Assembly (NCBI RefSeq): GCF_014639435.1
Contig: NZ_BMFZ01000007.1
Span: 162,777-226,776, forward strand
Direction: 5' to 3'
Source of the DNA: Hafnia psychrotolerans
GTDB taxonomy: Bacteria > Pseudomonadota > Gammaproteobacteria > Enterobacterales > Enterobacteriaceae
Length of the DNA: 64,000 nucleotides
The first letter of the stretch is position 1; every line of letters begins with the position of its first letter. The notes under the pieces were generated by a model. That model was not told the DNA's origin. It did not search any database and saw only the letters and a list, made by a program, of their open reading frames with translations. The position numbers and the translations under genes were made by a program. Positions 47,936-59,254 of the stretch are shown here, piece by piece.

Positions 47936-49339
47936 ATGGAATTCCTCTATACCGTATTTACCGTATTTTTTAATCAGGTGATGACCAACGCACCGCTGCT
48001 GCTGGGTATTGTGACCATGCTGGGTTACATCCTGCTCAGGAAGAGCGCGACAGTGATTATCAAAGGCACCATCAAAACCATTATCGGCTTCATGTTATTA
48101 CAGGCAGGTTCCGGCATTCTGACCGGTACGTTTAAACCGGTGGTGGCCAAGCTGTCGGAAGTGTATGGCATTAACGGCGCCATTTCTGACACCTACGCCT
48201 CAATGATGGCCACGGTTGAGCGCATGGGTGATGCTTATAGCTGGGTCGGTTATTCGGTGCTGATCGCCCTCGGACTTAACATTCTTTACGTCGTATTTCG
48301 CCGAATCACCGGCATCCGTACCATCATGCTCACTGGCCACATTATGTTTCAACAAGCCGGGCTCATTGCGGTGTTCTTCTTCATCCTGGGCTATCCGATG
48401 TGGACCACTATCTGGTCGACGGCGTTTCTGGTATCGCTCTATTGGGGGATTACCTCCAACATGATGTATAAACCGACGCAGGCCGTGACCGAAAACAGCG
48501 GTTTCTCAATTGGTCACCAACAACAGTTTGCTTCCTGGATCGCTTATAAAATCGCGCCGTATTTGGGTAAAAAAGAAGAGAGCGTGGAAGACCTCAAGTT
48601 GCCGGGTTGGCTGAATATCTTCCATGACAATATTGTCTCAACTGCCATCGTGATGACCGTCTTCTTCGGCATCATCCTCTGCTCTTTTGGCCTCGACACG
48701 TTGCAACAAATGGCCGGTAAAACGCACTGGACCCTCTACATCCTGCAAACCGGTCTGATGTTTGCTGTAGCGATCTTCATCATTATTCAGGGCGTGCGCA
48801 TGTTCGTCGCTGAACTGACCGAAGCCTTTAACGGTATCTCTCAACGTTTAATTCCCGGTGCCGTTCTGGCGATCGATTGTGCAGCGATTTACAGCTTTGC
48901 ACCGAACGCCGTGGTTTGGGGCTTTATGTGGGGCACCATTGGTCAGCTGCTTGCTGTCAGTATTTTGTTCGCCATGGGATCTTCCATCATGATCATTCCT
49001 GGCTTTATCCCGATGTTCTTCTCCAACGCCACCATCGGCGTCTTTGCCAACCACTTCGGCGGCTGGCGCGCGGCGCTGAAAATCTGTCTGGTGATGGGCA
49101 TGATCGAAATCTTCGGTTGCGTCTGGGCAGTTAAACTGACTGGCCTCAGCGCCTGGATGGGCATGGCGGACTGGTCAATTCTCGCACCACCGATGATGCA
49201 AGGCTTCTTCAGCATCGGCATGGCCTTTATGGGCGTCATCGTGGTCATTGCACTCCTTTATATGTTCTTCGCTGGCCGCACGTTGCGCGCCGAAGAGGAC
49301 GCTGCAAAACAAGCACTTAATCAATCTACTTCTCACTAA
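47936..49339 (+). CDS. ulaA: PTS ascorbate-specific permease UlaA (EIIC)
   Basis: Membrane subunit of the L-ascorbate phosphotransferase system, 467 residues (E. coli 465), with about eleven hydrophobic segments. Characteristic stretches include [36 protein letters not shown], and [21 protein letters not shown] place the start at ATG 47936 after CGGAGAG rather than the in-frame GTG 47837, which would add residues with no counterpart. First gene of ulaABCDEF. Confidence 0.96.
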   Translation: MEFLYTVFTVFFNQVMTNAPLLLGIVTMLGYILLRKSATVIIKGTIKTIIGFMLLQAGSGILTGTFKPVVAKLSEVYGINGAISDTYASMMATVERMGDAYSWVGYSVLIALGLNILYVVFRRITGIRTIMLTGHIMFQQAGLIAVFFFILGYPMWTTIWSTAFLVSLYWGITSNMMYKPTQAVTENSGFSIGHQQQFASWIAYKIAPYLGKKEESVEDLKLPGWLNIFHDNIVSTAIVMTVFFGIILCSFGLDTLQQMAGKTHWTLYILQTGLMFAVAIFIIIQGVRMFVAELTEAFNGISQRLIPGAVLAIDCAAIYSFAPNAVVWGFMWGTIGQLLAVSILFAMGSSIMIIPGFIPMFFSNATIGVFANHFGGWRAALKICLVMGMIEIFGCVWAVKLTGLSAWMGMADWSILAPPMMQGFFSIGMAFMGVIVVIALLYMFFAGRTLRAEEDAAKQALNQSTSH

Positions 49340-49353
49340 TCAACGAGGTTCCC

Positions 49354-49662
49354 ATGACAGTACGAATTCTGGCGGTATGCGGTTGCGGGCAAGGCAGTTC
49401 GATGATCATGAAGATGAAGATCGGCCAGTTCCTGACCCAGGAAGGTGTGGACCACTCCATGAACAGCTGCGCAGTGGGCGAGTACAAATCTGAACTGAGC
49501 GGCGCAGACATTATTGTCGCCTCGACGCATGTGGCGGACGAAATCACCGTCAGCGGTAACAAATACGTAGTGGGCGTGCGCAATATGCTCTCCGCCGCCG
49601 ACTTTGGTCCGAAAGTGATGGAAGTAATTAATGCGCACTTCTCTAACGATTTGAAAAAATGA
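49354..49662 (+). CDS. ulaB: PTS ascorbate-specific EIIB component UlaB
   Basis: Cytoplasmic phosphocarrier of 102 residues. The phosphorylated Cys is Cys9 in [19 protein letters not shown], which forms the P-loop. It accepts phosphate from UlaC and passes it to ascorbate during uptake by UlaA. It lies 14 bases after ulaA with GAGG upstream. Confidence 0.96.
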   Translation: MTVRILAVCGCGQGSSMIMKMKIGQFLTQEGVDHSMNSCAVGEYKSELSGADIIVASTHVADEITVSGNKYVVGVRNMLSAADFGPKVMEVINAHFSNDLKK

Positions 49663-49672
49663 GGTTTTCACG

Positions 49673-50143
49673 ATGAAACTACGTGACTCTCTGGCTGAAA
49701 ACCAGTCGATTCGTCTGAATGTCGAAGCTGAAAACTGGCAGGATGCGGTGAAAGTCGGCGTCGATCTCCTGGTGGATGCTGGGGTAGTAGAACCGCGCTA
49801 CTATCAGGCGATTCTGGATGGCGTCGAGCGTTTTGGTCCCTATTTCGTCATTGCGCCCGGCCTGGCGATGCCGCATGGCCGCCCAGAGGAAGGCGTCCTG
49901 AAAACAGGGTTTGCGCTGGTAACCCTCAAAAAACCACTGGTTTTTAACCATGAAGATAACGACCCGGTGGATATCTTGATCACGCTGGCGGCGGTTGATG
50001 CTAACGCTCACCAGGAAGTCGGCATCATGCAGGTGGTGAATCTGTTTGAAGACGAAGAAAACTTTGACCGGCTGCGTGCCTGTACCACGCCCCAACAGGT
50101 GCTGGATTTGATTGATCAGACTTCCGCGGCTGCCGCCCATTAA
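49673..50143 (+). CDS. ulaC: PTS ascorbate-specific EIIA component UlaC
   Basis: EIIA of the mannitol/fructose type, 156 residues (E. coli 154). The phosphorylated His is His68 in [19 protein letters not shown]. It lies 10 bases after ulaB. It takes phosphate from HPr and passes it to UlaB. Confidence 0.95.
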   Translation: MKLRDSLAENQSIRLNVEAENWQDAVKVGVDLLVDAGVVEPRYYQAILDGVERFGPYFVIAPGLAMPHGRPEEGVLKTGFALVTLKKPLVFNHEDNDPVDILITLAAVDANAHQEVGIMQVVNLFEDEENFDRLRACTTPQQVLDLIDQTSAAAAH

Positions 50144-50159
50144 CGATAAGGAATGCACT

Positions 50160-50816
50160 ATGTCTCACTCATTACCGATGTTGCAGGTCGCACTGGATAA
50201 CCAGTCGATGGATGACGCTTATAAAACCACCCGTCTGATCGCCAACGAAGTCGACATTATCGAAGTCGGTACCATCTTGTGCGTTGCTGAAGGGGTGCGT
50301 GCAGTCCGTGACCTCAAAGCGCTGTACCCGGAAAAAATCGTGCTGGCTGACGCCAAGATCGCCGATGCTGGCAAGATTCTTTCGCGTATGTGTTTTGAAG
50401 CCAATGCTGACTGGGTGACCGTCATTTGCTGCGCTGACATCAACACCACTAAAGGGGCTCTGGAAGTCGCGAAAGAATTCAACGGCGATGTGCAGATTGA
50501 ACTCACCGGTTACTGGACCTGGGAACAGGCACAAGAGTGGCGCGACGCCGGCATTCAGCAGGTAGTTTACCACCGCAGCCGCGACGCACAGGCGGCGGGT
50601 GTGGCGTGGAGCGATGCTGATATCACCGCCATCAAACGTCTGTCCGACATGGGCTTCAAAGTCACCGTGACCGGCGGTCTGGCACTGGACGATTTACCCC
50701 TGTTTAAAGGCATTCCTATCCACGTCTTTATCGCTGGTCGCAGCATCCGCGATGCCAAGGACCCGGTCGATGCCGCCCGTCAGTTCAAAAAATCAATCAG
50801 CCAGCTCTGGGGCTAA
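50160..50816 (+). CDS. ulaD: 3-keto-L-gulonate-6-phosphate decarboxylase UlaD
   Basis: Orotidine-monophosphate-decarboxylase-fold enzyme giving L-xylulose-5-phosphate and CO2, 218 residues (E. coli 216). The Mg and catalytic motif is [12 protein letters not shown] (about 60-71), followed by [15 protein letters not shown]. The start at ATG 50160 follows TAAGGA 16 bases after ulaC; an in-frame codon at 50112 would overlap ulaC. Confidence 0.96.
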   Translation: MSHSLPMLQVALDNQSMDDAYKTTRLIANEVDIIEVGTILCVAEGVRAVRDLKALYPEKIVLADAKIADAGKILSRMCFEANADWVTVICCADINTTKGALEVAKEFNGDVQIELTGYWTWEQAQEWRDAGIQQVVYHRSRDAQAAGVAWSDADITAIKRLSDMGFKVTVTGGLALDDLPLFKGIPIHVFIAGRSIRDAKDPVDAARQFKKSISQLWG

Positions 50817-50826
50817 GGAACGCGCA

Positions 50827-51690
50827 ATGATGCATAAAGCCGTGCCACTCGGTATCTATGAAAAGGCATTACCTGTGGGTGAAGACTGGTTTGAACGCCT
50901 GAGTGTAGCGAAAGCGCTGGGTTTTGATTTCGTCGAAATGTCGATAGACGAAAGCGACCACCGGCTGGCTCGGCTCGACTGGAGTCTCGAACAGCGGATG
51001 GTGGTGGTTGATGCCGTCGCCCGCACCGGGATGCGCATTCCATCGATGTGCCTGAGCGCGCATCGTCGTTTTCCACTGGGCTCAGAAGATGACAAAACCC
51101 GCACGGAGGGGCTGGAAATCATGCGTAAAGCCATCGTGCTGGCGCAGGACCTCGGTATCCGGGTTATTCAGCTCGCGGGCTACGACGTCTATTACCAGGA
51201 TGCCAACGACCATACTCGCGAACGTTTTCGTGACGGCCTGCAAAAGTCCGTCGAGATGGCCAGCCGCGCGCAGGTGACACTGGCAATGGAGATCATGGAT
51301 TATCCGCTAATGAACTCTATCAGTAAGGCGTTGGGTTATGCACATTACCTGAATAACCCCTGGTTCCAGCTTTATCCTGATATTGGCAATCTGTCCGCCT
51401 GGGACAATGACGTCCAGATGGAACTGGCTAGCGGCGCAGGACATATCGTCGCCGTACACATTAAAGATACCCAGCCAGGAGTGTTCAAAAATGTCCCCTT
51501 CGGCAGCGGCGTAGTGGAGTTTGAACGGTGTTTCAGCACGTTATTTAACAGCGGCTATCGCGGTCCTTACCTGATCGAAATGTGGAGTGAAACCGCCGCC
51601 GATCCGCTGAAAGAAGTGCGCGAAGCCCGAGCCTGGGTGATTGATAAGATGCAGAAAGCTGGGCTGAACATGGAGGAAACCCTATGCTAG
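50827..51690 (+). CDS. ulaE: L-xylulose-5-phosphate 3-epimerase UlaE
   Basis: Xylose-isomerase-like TIM-barrel epimerase making L-ribulose-5-phosphate, about 287 residues (E. coli 284). Conserved parts are [18 protein letters not shown]-like ([18 protein letters not shown], about 77-94), [20 protein letters not shown] and [19 protein letters not shown]. Two ATG codons in a row (50827 and 50830) follow AAGGA; either may start. It overlaps ulaF by seven bases. Confidence 0.95.
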   Translation: MMHKAVPLGIYEKALPVGEDWFERLSVAKALGFDFVEMSIDESDHRLARLDWSLEQRMVVVDAVARTGMRIPSMCLSAHRRFPLGSEDDKTRTEGLEIMRKAIVLAQDLGIRVIQLAGYDVYYQDANDHTRERFRDGLQKSVEMASRAQVTLAMEIMDYPLMNSISKALGYAHYLNNPWFQLYPDIGNLSAWDNDVQMELASGAGHIVAVHIKDTQPGVFKNVPFGSGVVEFERCFSTLFNSGYRGPYLIEMWSETAADPLKEVREARAWVIDKMQKAGLNMEETLC

Positions 51691-52373
51691 AACAGCTCAA
51701 ACAGCGTGTGTTCGACGCCAACATGGCGCTTCCCGCTCGCGGGTTAGTGACCTTCACCTGGGGTAACGTGAGTGGCATTGATCGTAAAACAGGGTTGGTG
51801 GTTATCAAACCCAGCGGGGTTGAATACGAAGTAATGACTATCGATGACATGGTGGTGGTTAACGCACAGGGAGAAGTGTTGGATGGTCACTTCAAGCCTT
51901 CGTCCGACACGGCAACCCATCTTGAACTTTACGCGCAATTCCCCGAATTGGGCGGGATCGTGCATACCCACTCGACCTACGCGACTTCATGGGCGCAGGC
52001 CAGTGTGCCCATTCCGGCACTGGGGACCACCCATGCGGATTACTTTGCAGGAGCCATTCCCTGTACGCGCCCATTAAGTCGTGAAGAAGTGGCCGGTCAG
52101 TACGAAATGGAAACCGGTAAAGTTATTGCCGAAACACTGGGCGAAACCGACCCGCTTCATATGCCTGGCATTTTGGTTTCTCAGCACGGCCCATTTTGTT
52201 GGGGAGAATCGCCGGAACAGGCGGTACATAACGCGGTGGTGCTGGAAGTGATAGCGAAAATGGCATGGATCAGCGGTACGCTGAACCGCCAGATGTCCCC
52301 CATGGACAGTTATTTGCTCAACAAGCATTTTACTCGCAAGCATGGGCCGGATGCCTATTACGGGCAAAAGTAG
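51684..52373 (+). CDS. ulaF: L-ribulose-5-phosphate 4-epimerase UlaF
   Basis: Zinc class II aldolase/epimerase giving D-xylulose-5-phosphate, which enters the pentose-phosphate pathway. The 229 residues carry TWGNVSGID (about 29-37), [16 protein letters not shown] (about 91-106, two zinc His) and [10 protein letters not shown] (third zinc His near 171). Its start overlaps the ulaE stop. A strong terminator closes the operon. An araD-type role cannot be excluded by sequence, but the operon context settles the call. Confidence 0.95.
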   Translation: MLEQLKQRVFDANMALPARGLVTFTWGNVSGIDRKTGLVVIKPSGVEYEVMTIDDMVVVNAQGEVLDGHFKPSSDTATHLELYAQFPELGGIVHTHSTYATSWAQASVPIPALGTTHADYFAGAIPCTRPLSREEVAGQYEMETGKVIAETLGETDPLHMPGILVSQHGPFCWGESPEQAVHNAVVLEVIAKMAWISGTLNRQMSPMDSYLLNKHFTRKHGPDAYYGQK

Positions 52374-52408
52374 ACCCGACACCATTAATATTTATCAACA
52401 AATTCCTG

Positions 52409-52439
52409 AGCTCATCATGTCACCGTGATGAGCTTTTTT
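52409..52439 (+). terminator. Terminator of ulaABCDEF
   Basis: AGCTCATCA / TGATGAGCT stem followed by six T residues. Confidence 0.9.
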
Positions 52440-52543
52440 GCGCTATAGGCGTTATACCTATAGGTGAGCAAAGATCATGCATTTCACATTGATGCTGAAC
52501 AGACGTCTTCTCCCGGAATTCACCAAAAGGAAAGAGCTGCCTT

Positions 52544-54964
52544 ATGACCAAACCTACTCTTAAGCAGGATGTTTTTTTAGCAGCACTAACCCGTCAGTGG
52601 CAAGCTTTCGGGCTGACTTCAGCCAGAGACATGACGCTGCACCAGTGGTGGCATGCCGTAAGCGCTGCCGTAGCGGAACAGCTTCCCCCACAACATGACA
52701 CCGTTCCTGCCAGCCAAAAGCGGAAAAAAAAACTCCGGCATGTGAACTACATCTCGATGGAGTTTCTGGTTGGGCGGCTCACCGGTAACAATCTGATTAA
52801 CCTTGGCTGGTACGACACGGTGGCTAAAGCGCTTGAGCCTTTTGAAATCAACCTGAGCGATTTGCTGGAAGAGGAAGTGGATCCGGCGCTTGGTAACGGT
52901 GGTTTGGGCCGTCTGGCGGCTTGTTATCTTGACGCGATGGCTTCGGTCGGTCAGCCGGGGATTGGCTACGGTTTGAATTATCAGTACGGCCTTTTCCGCC
53001 AACGCTTCGTTGATGGGCACCAGAAAGAGTCGCCGGACGACTGGCACCGCAGTGAATATCCGTGGTTCCGCCACAATAGTTCGCTGGCGGTGAGCGTCGG
53101 GATCGGTGGTAAAGTGGTGAAGAACGACGACAACTCACTGCGTTGGGAGCCGGAATTCACGCTGCGCGGCGAAGCCTGGGATCTGCCCGTGATCGGTTAC
53201 CGCAACGGCATTACACAACCATTGCGACTGTGGGAAGCGACCCATCCGCATCCGTTTGATCTCGAAAAATTTAACGACGGCGAATTCCTTAAAGCCGAGC
53301 AGCAGGGCGTAGACGCCGCCAAACTCACCAAAGTGCTCTATCCCAATGACAACCATTCGGCAGGTAAACGTCTGCGTTTGATGCAGCAATATTTTCAGTG
53401 CGCCTGTTCTGTGGCCGATATCTTGCGCCGCCACCACTTTCTCGGGCGGAAAATTGCTGAATTGCCGGACTACGAAGTTATTCAGCTCAACGATACCCAT
53501 CCGACTATCGCCATACCTGAAATGCTACGCGTACTGCTCGATGAACATCAGATGAGCTGGGACGATGCGTGGCACATTACCAGCCGCACGTTTGCCTACA
53601 CTAACCACACACTGATGCCAGAAGCGCTGGAAACGTGGGATGAACGTCTGGTGCGCAGTTTACTGCCGCGGCACTTCCAGATAATCAAACAGATCAACGC
53701 CAACTTTAAAAAACGGGTCAGCAAAGAGTGGCCGGGTGATGAAACGGTCTGGGCCAAACTCGCGGTGCATCACGACAAACAGATACGCATGGCCAATCTG
53801 TGCGTGGTGGCGGGTTTTGCGGTGAACGGCGTCGCGGCACTGCATTCTGACTTAGTCGTAAAAGACCTGTTCCCTGAGTATTACCAGCTTTGGCCAGAAA
53901 AATTCCATAACGTCACTAACGGCATCACGCCGCGCCGTTGGCTTAAACAATGTAACCCGGCGCTGTCAGCACTGATTGATGAACGCCTGCAAACTGACCG
54001 TTGGGTAACCGATCTCGATCTGCTGAAAGGGTTGGAAAGTGGCGTCAAAGACAAAAAATTCTGTAAACATTTCCGCAAAATAAAGTATGAGAACAAAGTC
54101 AGGCTGGCGGAGTTCGTCTGGCATCGCATGGGGATTAAGCTCAATCCGGATGCGATTTTCGACGTGCAGATCAAACGGCTGCATGAGTACAAACGTCAGC
54201 ACCTCAACTTGCTGCACATCCTTTCGCTGTACCGCCAGATCCGCGATAACCCGAAACTCGATATCGTGCCGCGCGTGTTCCTATTCGGGGCCAAAGCCGC
54301 GCCCGGTTATTACCTTGCCAAAAACATCATTTATGCGATCAATCAGGTCGCCGAGAAGATCAACAACGATCCGATTGTCGGCGATCGTTTGAAAGTGGTC
54401 TTTATCCCTGACTACAGCGTGTCTGTAGCGGAAATGATGATCCCGGCCGCCGACGTTTCCGAGCAGATTTCTACTGCCGGAAAAGAGGCCTCGGGAACCG
54501 GTAACATGAAGCTGGCGCTGAACGGTGCGTTGACCATCGGTACGCTGGATGGCGCGAACGTCGAGATTGCTGAACAGGTCGGTGAAGAGAATATCTTTAT
54601 CTTTGGTCTTGACGTTGATGAAGCCAAATCTCTGCAAAAGAGAGGCTATAAACCGCAAAGCGTGGTGAAAAAGGATAAACATCTGAAAGCGATTCTGGAT
54701 GAACTGGCCAGCGGATTTTTCAGCCAAGGCGACAAGCACGCTTTTGACTTAATGCTTAACAGCCTCAAACAAGGCGGCGACCCGTATCTTGTGCTGGCTG
54801 ACTTCGCAGCGTATTGCGAGGCGCAGAAAAAAGTCGATGCGCTATACCGCGACACCGATGAATGGACGCGCCGGGCGATCCTGAACACGGCCCGAGTGGG
54901 GATGTTTAGCGCAGATCGCTCAATCAGCGATTACCAGCAGCGTATCTGGCAGGCAAAACGTTAG
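52544..54964 (+). CDS. malP: Maltodextrin phosphorylase MalP
   Basis: PLP-dependent GT35 phosphorylase that releases glucose-1-phosphate from maltodextrins. It has 806 residues (E. coli 797). The PLP lysine is Lys656 in [43 protein letters not shown] (about 68-90) is typical of MalP rather than GlgP. Near residues 55-64 there is a short basic insertion (QKRKKKLRH). AAGGA precedes the ATG at a long spacing. It forms an operon with malQ. The expected divergent neighbour malT is missing here. Confidence 0.96.
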   Translation: MTKPTLKQDVFLAALTRQWQAFGLTSARDMTLHQWWHAVSAAVAEQLPPQHDTVPASQKRKKKLRHVNYISMEFLVGRLTGNNLINLGWYDTVAKALEPFEINLSDLLEEEVDPALGNGGLGRLAACYLDAMASVGQPGIGYGLNYQYGLFRQRFVDGHQKESPDDWHRSEYPWFRHNSSLAVSVGIGGKVVKNDDNSLRWEPEFTLRGEAWDLPVIGYRNGITQPLRLWEATHPHPFDLEKFNDGEFLKAEQQGVDAAKLTKVLYPNDNHSAGKRLRLMQQYFQCACSVADILRRHHFLGRKIAELPDYEVIQLNDTHPTIAIPEMLRVLLDEHQMSWDDAWHITSRTFAYTNHTLMPEALETWDERLVRSLLPRHFQIIKQINANFKKRVSKEWPGDETVWAKLAVHHDKQIRMANLCVVAGFAVNGVAALHSDLVVKDLFPEYYQLWPEKFHNVTNGITPRRWLKQCNPALSALIDERLQTDRWVTDLDLLKGLESGVKDKKFCKHFRKIKYENKVRLAEFVWHRMGIKLNPDAIFDVQIKRLHEYKRQHLNLLHILSLYRQIRDNPKLDIVPRVFLFGAKAAPGYYLAKNIIYAINQVAEKINNDPIVGDRLKVVFIPDYSVSVAEMMIPAADVSEQISTAGKEASGTGNMKLALNGALTIGTLDGANVEIAEQVGEENIFIFGLDVDEAKSLQKRGYKPQSVVKKDKHLKAILDELASGFFSQGDKHAFDLMLNSLKQGGDPYLVLADFAAYCEAQKKVDALYRDTDEWTRRAILNTARVGMFSADRSISDYQQRIWQAKR

Positions 54965-54972
54965 GAGCAGGC

Positions 54973-57063
54973 ATGGAGGACAAGCAACTCGTTGCCGCCG
55001 CTCGCCGGGCCGGCATTTTAGACAGCTTTATTAATATGCGGGATGAGCTCGAAACCGTGTCCGATGATACCCGCATCGCCCTGCTGGCGGCGATGGGGCG
55101 CAACCCGCAGGAGATCGAAGACATCACGCCGATTCCGCCGGTGAAAGTGTTTACCGAAGGCAAAAAAGTGTCGCTGACGCCGGAAGGCCGTGGTGCGTTT
55201 GCATGGCAACTGACGCTGGAAAATGGCGATCAGACTAAGGGTGACATCCAGGCTGGCCAGGTGTTGAATCTCAGCGCGGACCTGCCGACTGGCTATCATC
55301 AGTTGACGCTTTCACAAAACGGTCAGGTCTGGCCGTGCCGGGTTATTGTGGTGCCGCCGCGCTGTTTCGAGCCGCAGGCTTTGCTGGCAGGGGAAAAACT
55401 GTGGGGCGCAACGGTTCAGCTGTACACGCTGCGTTCAGAGAGTAACTGGGGCGTCGGCGATTTCGGTGATCTGAAAAAAATGGTCGAAGAGGTCGGGCAA
55501 CGGGGCGGCGCGTTTGTCGGGCTGAACCCGATACATGCCCTCTATCCGGCGAATCCGCTGAGCGCCAGCCCGTACAGCCCATCGTCGCGTCGTTGGCTGA
55601 ATGTGACGTATATCGACGTGAATGCCGTGGAAGAGTTTGCTGCCAGCGAACTGGCGCAGCGCTGGTGGCATTCCATCGAGACGCACGATGCATTATTGCA
55701 GGCGCGCAGCACCGAGTATGTCGATTATCCGTTAGTGATGCGGCTGAAGTCCGCCGCATTGAAACTGGCGTGGCCCCTGTTTTGCGAACGGGCAGAAGCC
55801 AACCCGCGTAAGCGGGATTACCGTCGGTTTGTGCAGAACGGCGGTGACAGTTTGCGGCAGCAGGCGCTGTTTGACGCGCTGCATACCCACCTGCGGGATC
55901 TGGATTTAGGCCTGTGGGGTTGGCCGGTCTGGCCCGATGCGTATCGCGACGCCAAAGGCGCAGATGTGGCGGAATTCAGCGAGCGTTACGCCAGTGAAAT
56001 TGAGTTCTTTATGTGGCAGCAATGGCTGGCACATACCCAGTTTTCAGCCTGTTATCAACGCAGTGTAGAGCTTGCGATGCCCATCGGTTTATACCGTGAT
56101 TTAGCGGTCGGCGTCGCCGAAGGCGGTGCGGAAACCTGGTCGGACCCGGCGCTGTATTGCCTGAACGCCACTATCGGCGCGCCGCCGGATATTCTCGGCC
56201 CACAAGGGCAAAACTGGGGACTACCACCCATCGATCCCCATGTAATGAAAGAGCGCGCCTATCAGCCGTTTATCGATTTACTGCGTGCCAATATGGCAGA
56301 GTGCGGCGCGCTGCGTATCGACCACGTCATGGGGCTGCTGCGGTTGTGGTGGATCCCGTTTGATGCTAACGCCAACAACGGCGCTTATGTGCGTTATCCG
56401 CTGGAGGATTTGCTCGGCGTGCTGGCGCTGGAAAGTCAGCGCCATCAGTGCATGGTGATTGGCGAAGACCTCGGCACCGTGCCGACGGAAATTGTTGCCA
56501 GCCTGCGCGACAGTGGCGTCTATTCCTACAAAGTGCTCTATTTCGAGCACGACAAAACATTCACCTATCGTCCGCCGCAGGACTATGTGGCGCAGGCGAT
56601 GGCAACGGTCACCACGCATGATTTGCCGACATTGCGCGGTTACTGGGAAGGCGGGGATTTAACGCTGGGCGAGTCGCTGGGCGTCTATCCGGATCCGCAG
56701 GTGCTGGAGACGTTACGGGGCGAAAGGGAGCGCAGTAAGCAGGGATTGCTGAATGCGCTGCATCTGGCGCATTGCGTACCCAAAGAGACATCCCGTCATG
56801 CTGAGGACGTGCCGATGACGCCGGTGCTAAACCGCGGTTTGCAGCTCTATCTGGCAGATGGTGCCAGCGCGCTGCTTGGTTTGCAACCGGAAGACTGGTT
56901 AGACATGGCCACGCCGGTCAACGTCCCTGGCACCAATAAAGAATATCCAAACTGGCAGCGTAAACTGACACAAACGCTAGAGGACATGTTTGCCGATACG
57001 CACATTAATTCTTTGCTCAAGGATTTAGATCGCAGAAGAAAAGCATCAATCGCAATTGAATGA
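54973..57063 (+). CDS. malQ: 4-alpha-glucanotransferase (amylomaltase) MalQ
   Basis: GH77 enzyme that disproportionates maltodextrins so that MalP and glucokinase can use them. The 696 residues compare with 694 in E. coli. An N-terminal domain of about 130 residues precedes the barrel; catalytic blocks are ALRIDHVMGLLRLWWIP (nucleophile Asp), MVIGEDLGTVP (acid/base Glu) and VTTHDLPTLRGYW (third Asp). AGGAG precedes the ATG eight bases after malP. A terminator follows. Confidence 0.97.
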   Translation: MEDKQLVAAARRAGILDSFINMRDELETVSDDTRIALLAAMGRNPQEIEDITPIPPVKVFTEGKKVSLTPEGRGAFAWQLTLENGDQTKGDIQAGQVLNLSADLPTGYHQLTLSQNGQVWPCRVIVVPPRCFEPQALLAGEKLWGATVQLYTLRSESNWGVGDFGDLKKMVEEVGQRGGAFVGLNPIHALYPANPLSASPYSPSSRRWLNVTYIDVNAVEEFAASELAQRWWHSIETHDALLQARSTEYVDYPLVMRLKSAALKLAWPLFCERAEANPRKRDYRRFVQNGGDSLRQQALFDALHTHLRDLDLGLWGWPVWPDAYRDAKGADVAEFSERYASEIEFFMWQQWLAHTQFSACYQRSVELAMPIGLYRDLAVGVAEGGAETWSDPALYCLNATIGAPPDILGPQGQNWGLPPIDPHVMKERAYQPFIDLLRANMAECGALRIDHVMGLLRLWWIPFDANANNGAYVRYPLEDLLGVLALESQRHQCMVIGEDLGTVPTEIVASLRDSGVYSYKVLYFEHDKTFTYRPPQDYVAQAMATVTTHDLPTLRGYWEGGDLTLGESLGVYPDPQVLETLRGERERSKQGLLNALHLAHCVPKETSRHAEDVPMTPVLNRGLQLYLADGASALLGLQPEDWLDMATPVNVPGTNKEYPNWQRKLTQTLEDMFADTHINSLLKDLDRRRKASIAIE

Positions 57064-57104
57064 TTCTCATGGTAAATACAGGGAGCAGATAGCGATAGAA
57101 TGAT

Positions 57105-57135
57105 AAAAGCCCTGACGGTACTCGTCAGGGCTTTT
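57105..57135 (+). terminator. Terminator of malPQ
   Basis: AAAAGCCCTGACG / CGTCAGGGCTTTT with a five-base loop. Confidence 0.9.
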
Positions 57136-57786
57136 AAGGTACTGCTAACTTCAGATTTAACATTAATACACTTCGTAACTTTGTACTGCTATTTGGTACT
57201 GCTTTAAATGCACAAGTTTTTACAGATAATATCGGGTACTAAAACTAACTAAAACCCCCTATTTTACCGGTTTAAAACTACCTGATAGCTTTGATGGACA
57301 CAAAGTCAAGTCAGGCCAGATTAGTTCAATCTCGTACATTCCCCTACGCGATATATACTCTTTTGATGCATGGCCTTACTTTCTTCGCGATATTTTAAAT
57401 ATTGTCACCCATACTCTATCGCGAGCTTAAAAAAACTAAAAACAAAGCCTTACATCATCGCGTTTTGTACTGCTACTACTTACTTCTAACATATATTCTA
57501 CTTCATGCAACTAAACTATATATCTTATTACATCGATTTACATGCTTAATTCACTATCTCTATCCAAACTAACAGCGATATACAAATCTCGTCGCTGTTG
57601 AGTGCTAATGTACGGATTTTTTATATCCTGTCAACACTGTTTTTAATAACATGTTTATATTTTCAGTGTTCTTATCTGTGTTTTTTATAAGAACAATCTG
57701 TTTGACGTATCTAATTCTGGGGCAGGTCAATCTGAAGGTGACGAGATTATAATAACAGCCGTTTTTTCCAGCACGCTTACTATAAA
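57136..57786. other. Unexplained AT-rich region between malQ and nfuA
   Basis: About 650 bases with no recognisable gene in six frames; stops are frequent and no ribosome site precedes a useful frame. The octamer GTACTGCT occurs four times (57139, 57183, 57196, 57467). In E. coli gntT occupies this interval. The composition is clearly unlike the flanking genes. It may be debris of an inserted element or of a deleted gene. Confidence 0.5.
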
Positions 57787-57814
57787 AAAAGCACCCAATC
57801 ATCAGGGTGCTTTT
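57787..57814 (-). terminator. Terminator of nfuA
   Basis: AAAAGCACCC / GGGTGCTTTT stem with an eight-base loop, followed on the minus strand by a T-run. Confidence 0.88.
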
Positions 57815-57838
57815 GCATTCTGTCCGATCAACGGTTGA

Positions 57839-58414
57839 TCAGTAGAACGAGTGTTCGCCGCGTTGGTGCTCAGTGAGATCACGAACGCCTTTCAGTTCCG
57901 GGAAGTTTTGCAGCAGCTCTTTTTCGATACCATCTTTCAGCGTGACATCGATCATTGAACAGCCGTTACAACCGCCGCCGAACTGCAAAACGGCAATGCC
58001 ATCATCGGTGATTTCCATCAATGATACGCGACCGCCGTGGCTGGCGAGCTGCGGGTTAATTTGCGATTGCAGCTGATATTCAACGCGCTCCATCAGCGGT
58101 GCATCGTCGGACACTTTACGCATTTTGGCATTCGGGGCTTTCAGCGTGAGCTGGGAACCCAACTGGTCAGTTACAAAGTCGATTTCAGCGTCAGCCAGAT
58201 AAGGCTTGCTAAGCTCGTCGATAAAAGCGGACAGTTTCTCGAATTTGAGTTCAGTATCTGTGGCTTCCACAGCATCTGGTGGGCAGTAGGAGACACCGCA
58301 TTCAGCGGTCGGCGTACCTGGGTTGATCACGAATACACGGATCTGGGTGCCTTCTTCCTGGTTTGCCAGCAGTTTGGCAAAGTGCTCTTGGGCAGCATCG
58401 GTAATAAGGATCAT
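57839..58414 (-). CDS. nfuA: Fe-S biogenesis protein NfuA
   Basis: Carrier that delivers [4Fe-4S] clusters, important under oxidative stress and iron limitation. The 191 residues equal E. coli NfuA. An N-terminal degenerate A-type domain (residues 1 to about 95) is joined to a C-terminal Nfu domain with the cluster-binding Cys149 and Cys152 in [16 protein letters not shown]. It follows gntX in the same direction after about 100 bases. Its role complements RyhB, but regulation by iron is not visible here. Confidence 0.97.
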   Translation of the reverse strand: MILITDAAQEHFAKLLANQEEGTQIRVFVINPGTPTAECGVSYCPPDAVEATDTELKFEKLSAFIDELSKPYLADAEIDFVTDQLGSQLTLKAPNAKMRKVSDDAPLMERVEYQLQSQINPQLASHGGRVSLMEITDDGIAVLQFGGGCNGCSMIDVTLKDGIEKELLQNFPELKGVRDLTEHQRGEHSFY

Positions 58415-58517
58415 AGTATTGGCTCAATAGTTGACTACTTCAGTTGGTTATAATACGCCCTTTGGTTTTCTTCGTCATCCTCCACATGGCTGTGAGGTTA
58501 GCAGCACGTGCTTATTA

Positions 58518-59210
58518 CTATAAGGTTCGGCAGATACACCAGATTTGCAAAGAGGCAACCTGCTGATTGCGCAGTAGTTTACTGATTTCACGTAATGTGC
58601 TGCCGGTGGTGACGACATCATCGATGAGGGCAACGTGTTTCCCGCGGAGGTTTTCTTCACACCGGAATGCTTTACGCAAATTCATTTTTCGCGCTGCCTC
58701 TGATAATCGTTGCTGTGGCGGTGTGGAACGAATTCGCCGCAGGGCCTGTGCGCTGTACTGACAGCCCAGCCAGTGTGCCAACGGTTGAGCCAGCAATTCA
58801 CTTTGATTATATCCGCGTGAGAAATAGCGCCGACGGTGTAACGGGACACTGAGCACAATATCCGGGCGCATCACATCCCCTGTCCGAAAACGAGCAAGCC
58901 ATCGCAACAGCAGCAGACGCGCCAGCGCAACCGCCAGCTCTGGCTGACGGGCGAATTTTAACCGCATGACCAGCCCACTCAGTGGCGGTATATAATCAGT
59001 GGTATAAATCATCGCGTCCCATGGCGGCGGCTTGTTCAGGCAGCGTCCGCAGTCGAATTTTTGACTGGCGCTGGGTAATCCGCAACGCCGGCAGCACGGC
59101 AGCCGTGGTGTTAGATCCTTAACACACAAACTACAAATACCGTGCCGGGCGAGATGTAACGGCTGTTGGCATAGCCAGCAAAGGCTACGAATTGTTATCC
59201 TTAACTCCAT
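58518..59210 (-). CDS. gntX: ComF-family phosphoribosyltransferase-like protein GntX
   Basis: A 230-residue double-zinc-ribbon and phosphoribosyltransferase-fold protein. The N-terminus has Cys pairs (CWLCQQ, GICSLC, CCRRCG, CGRCL) and the C-terminus the PRPP-type loop HVALIDDVVTTGSTLREIS. ComF proteins support DNA uptake in naturally competent bacteria, and E. coli GntX is linked to use of DNA as a nutrient. The start is either ATG 59210 or GTG 59216; I favour ATG because AAGGA lies at better spacing. Divergent from bioH, with 44 bases between the coding regions. Confidence 0.92.
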   Translation of the reverse strand: MELRITIRSLCWLCQQPLHLARHGICSLCVKDLTPRLPCCRRCGLPSASQKFDCGRCLNKPPPWDAMIYTTDYIPPLSGLVMRLKFARQPELAVALARLLLLRWLARFRTGDVMRPDIVLSVPLHRRRYFSRGYNQSELLAQPLAHWLGCQYSAQALRRIRSTPPQQRLSEAARKMNLRKAFRCEENLRGKHVALIDDVVTTGSTLREISKLLRNQQVASLQIWCICRTL

Positions 59211-59254
59211 CTTCACGACTTCCTTAATTTGTAAAATCTAACGGACATTACCTT

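Noticed and set aside
52443-52463. Seven-base inverted repeat CTATAGG / CCTATAG
   Set aside because: Short, AT-rich and without T-run; could easily be chance.
52440-52543. MalT boxes before malP
   Set aside because: No GGAKGA-type pair in correct arrangement could be found; only a weak single match was seen.
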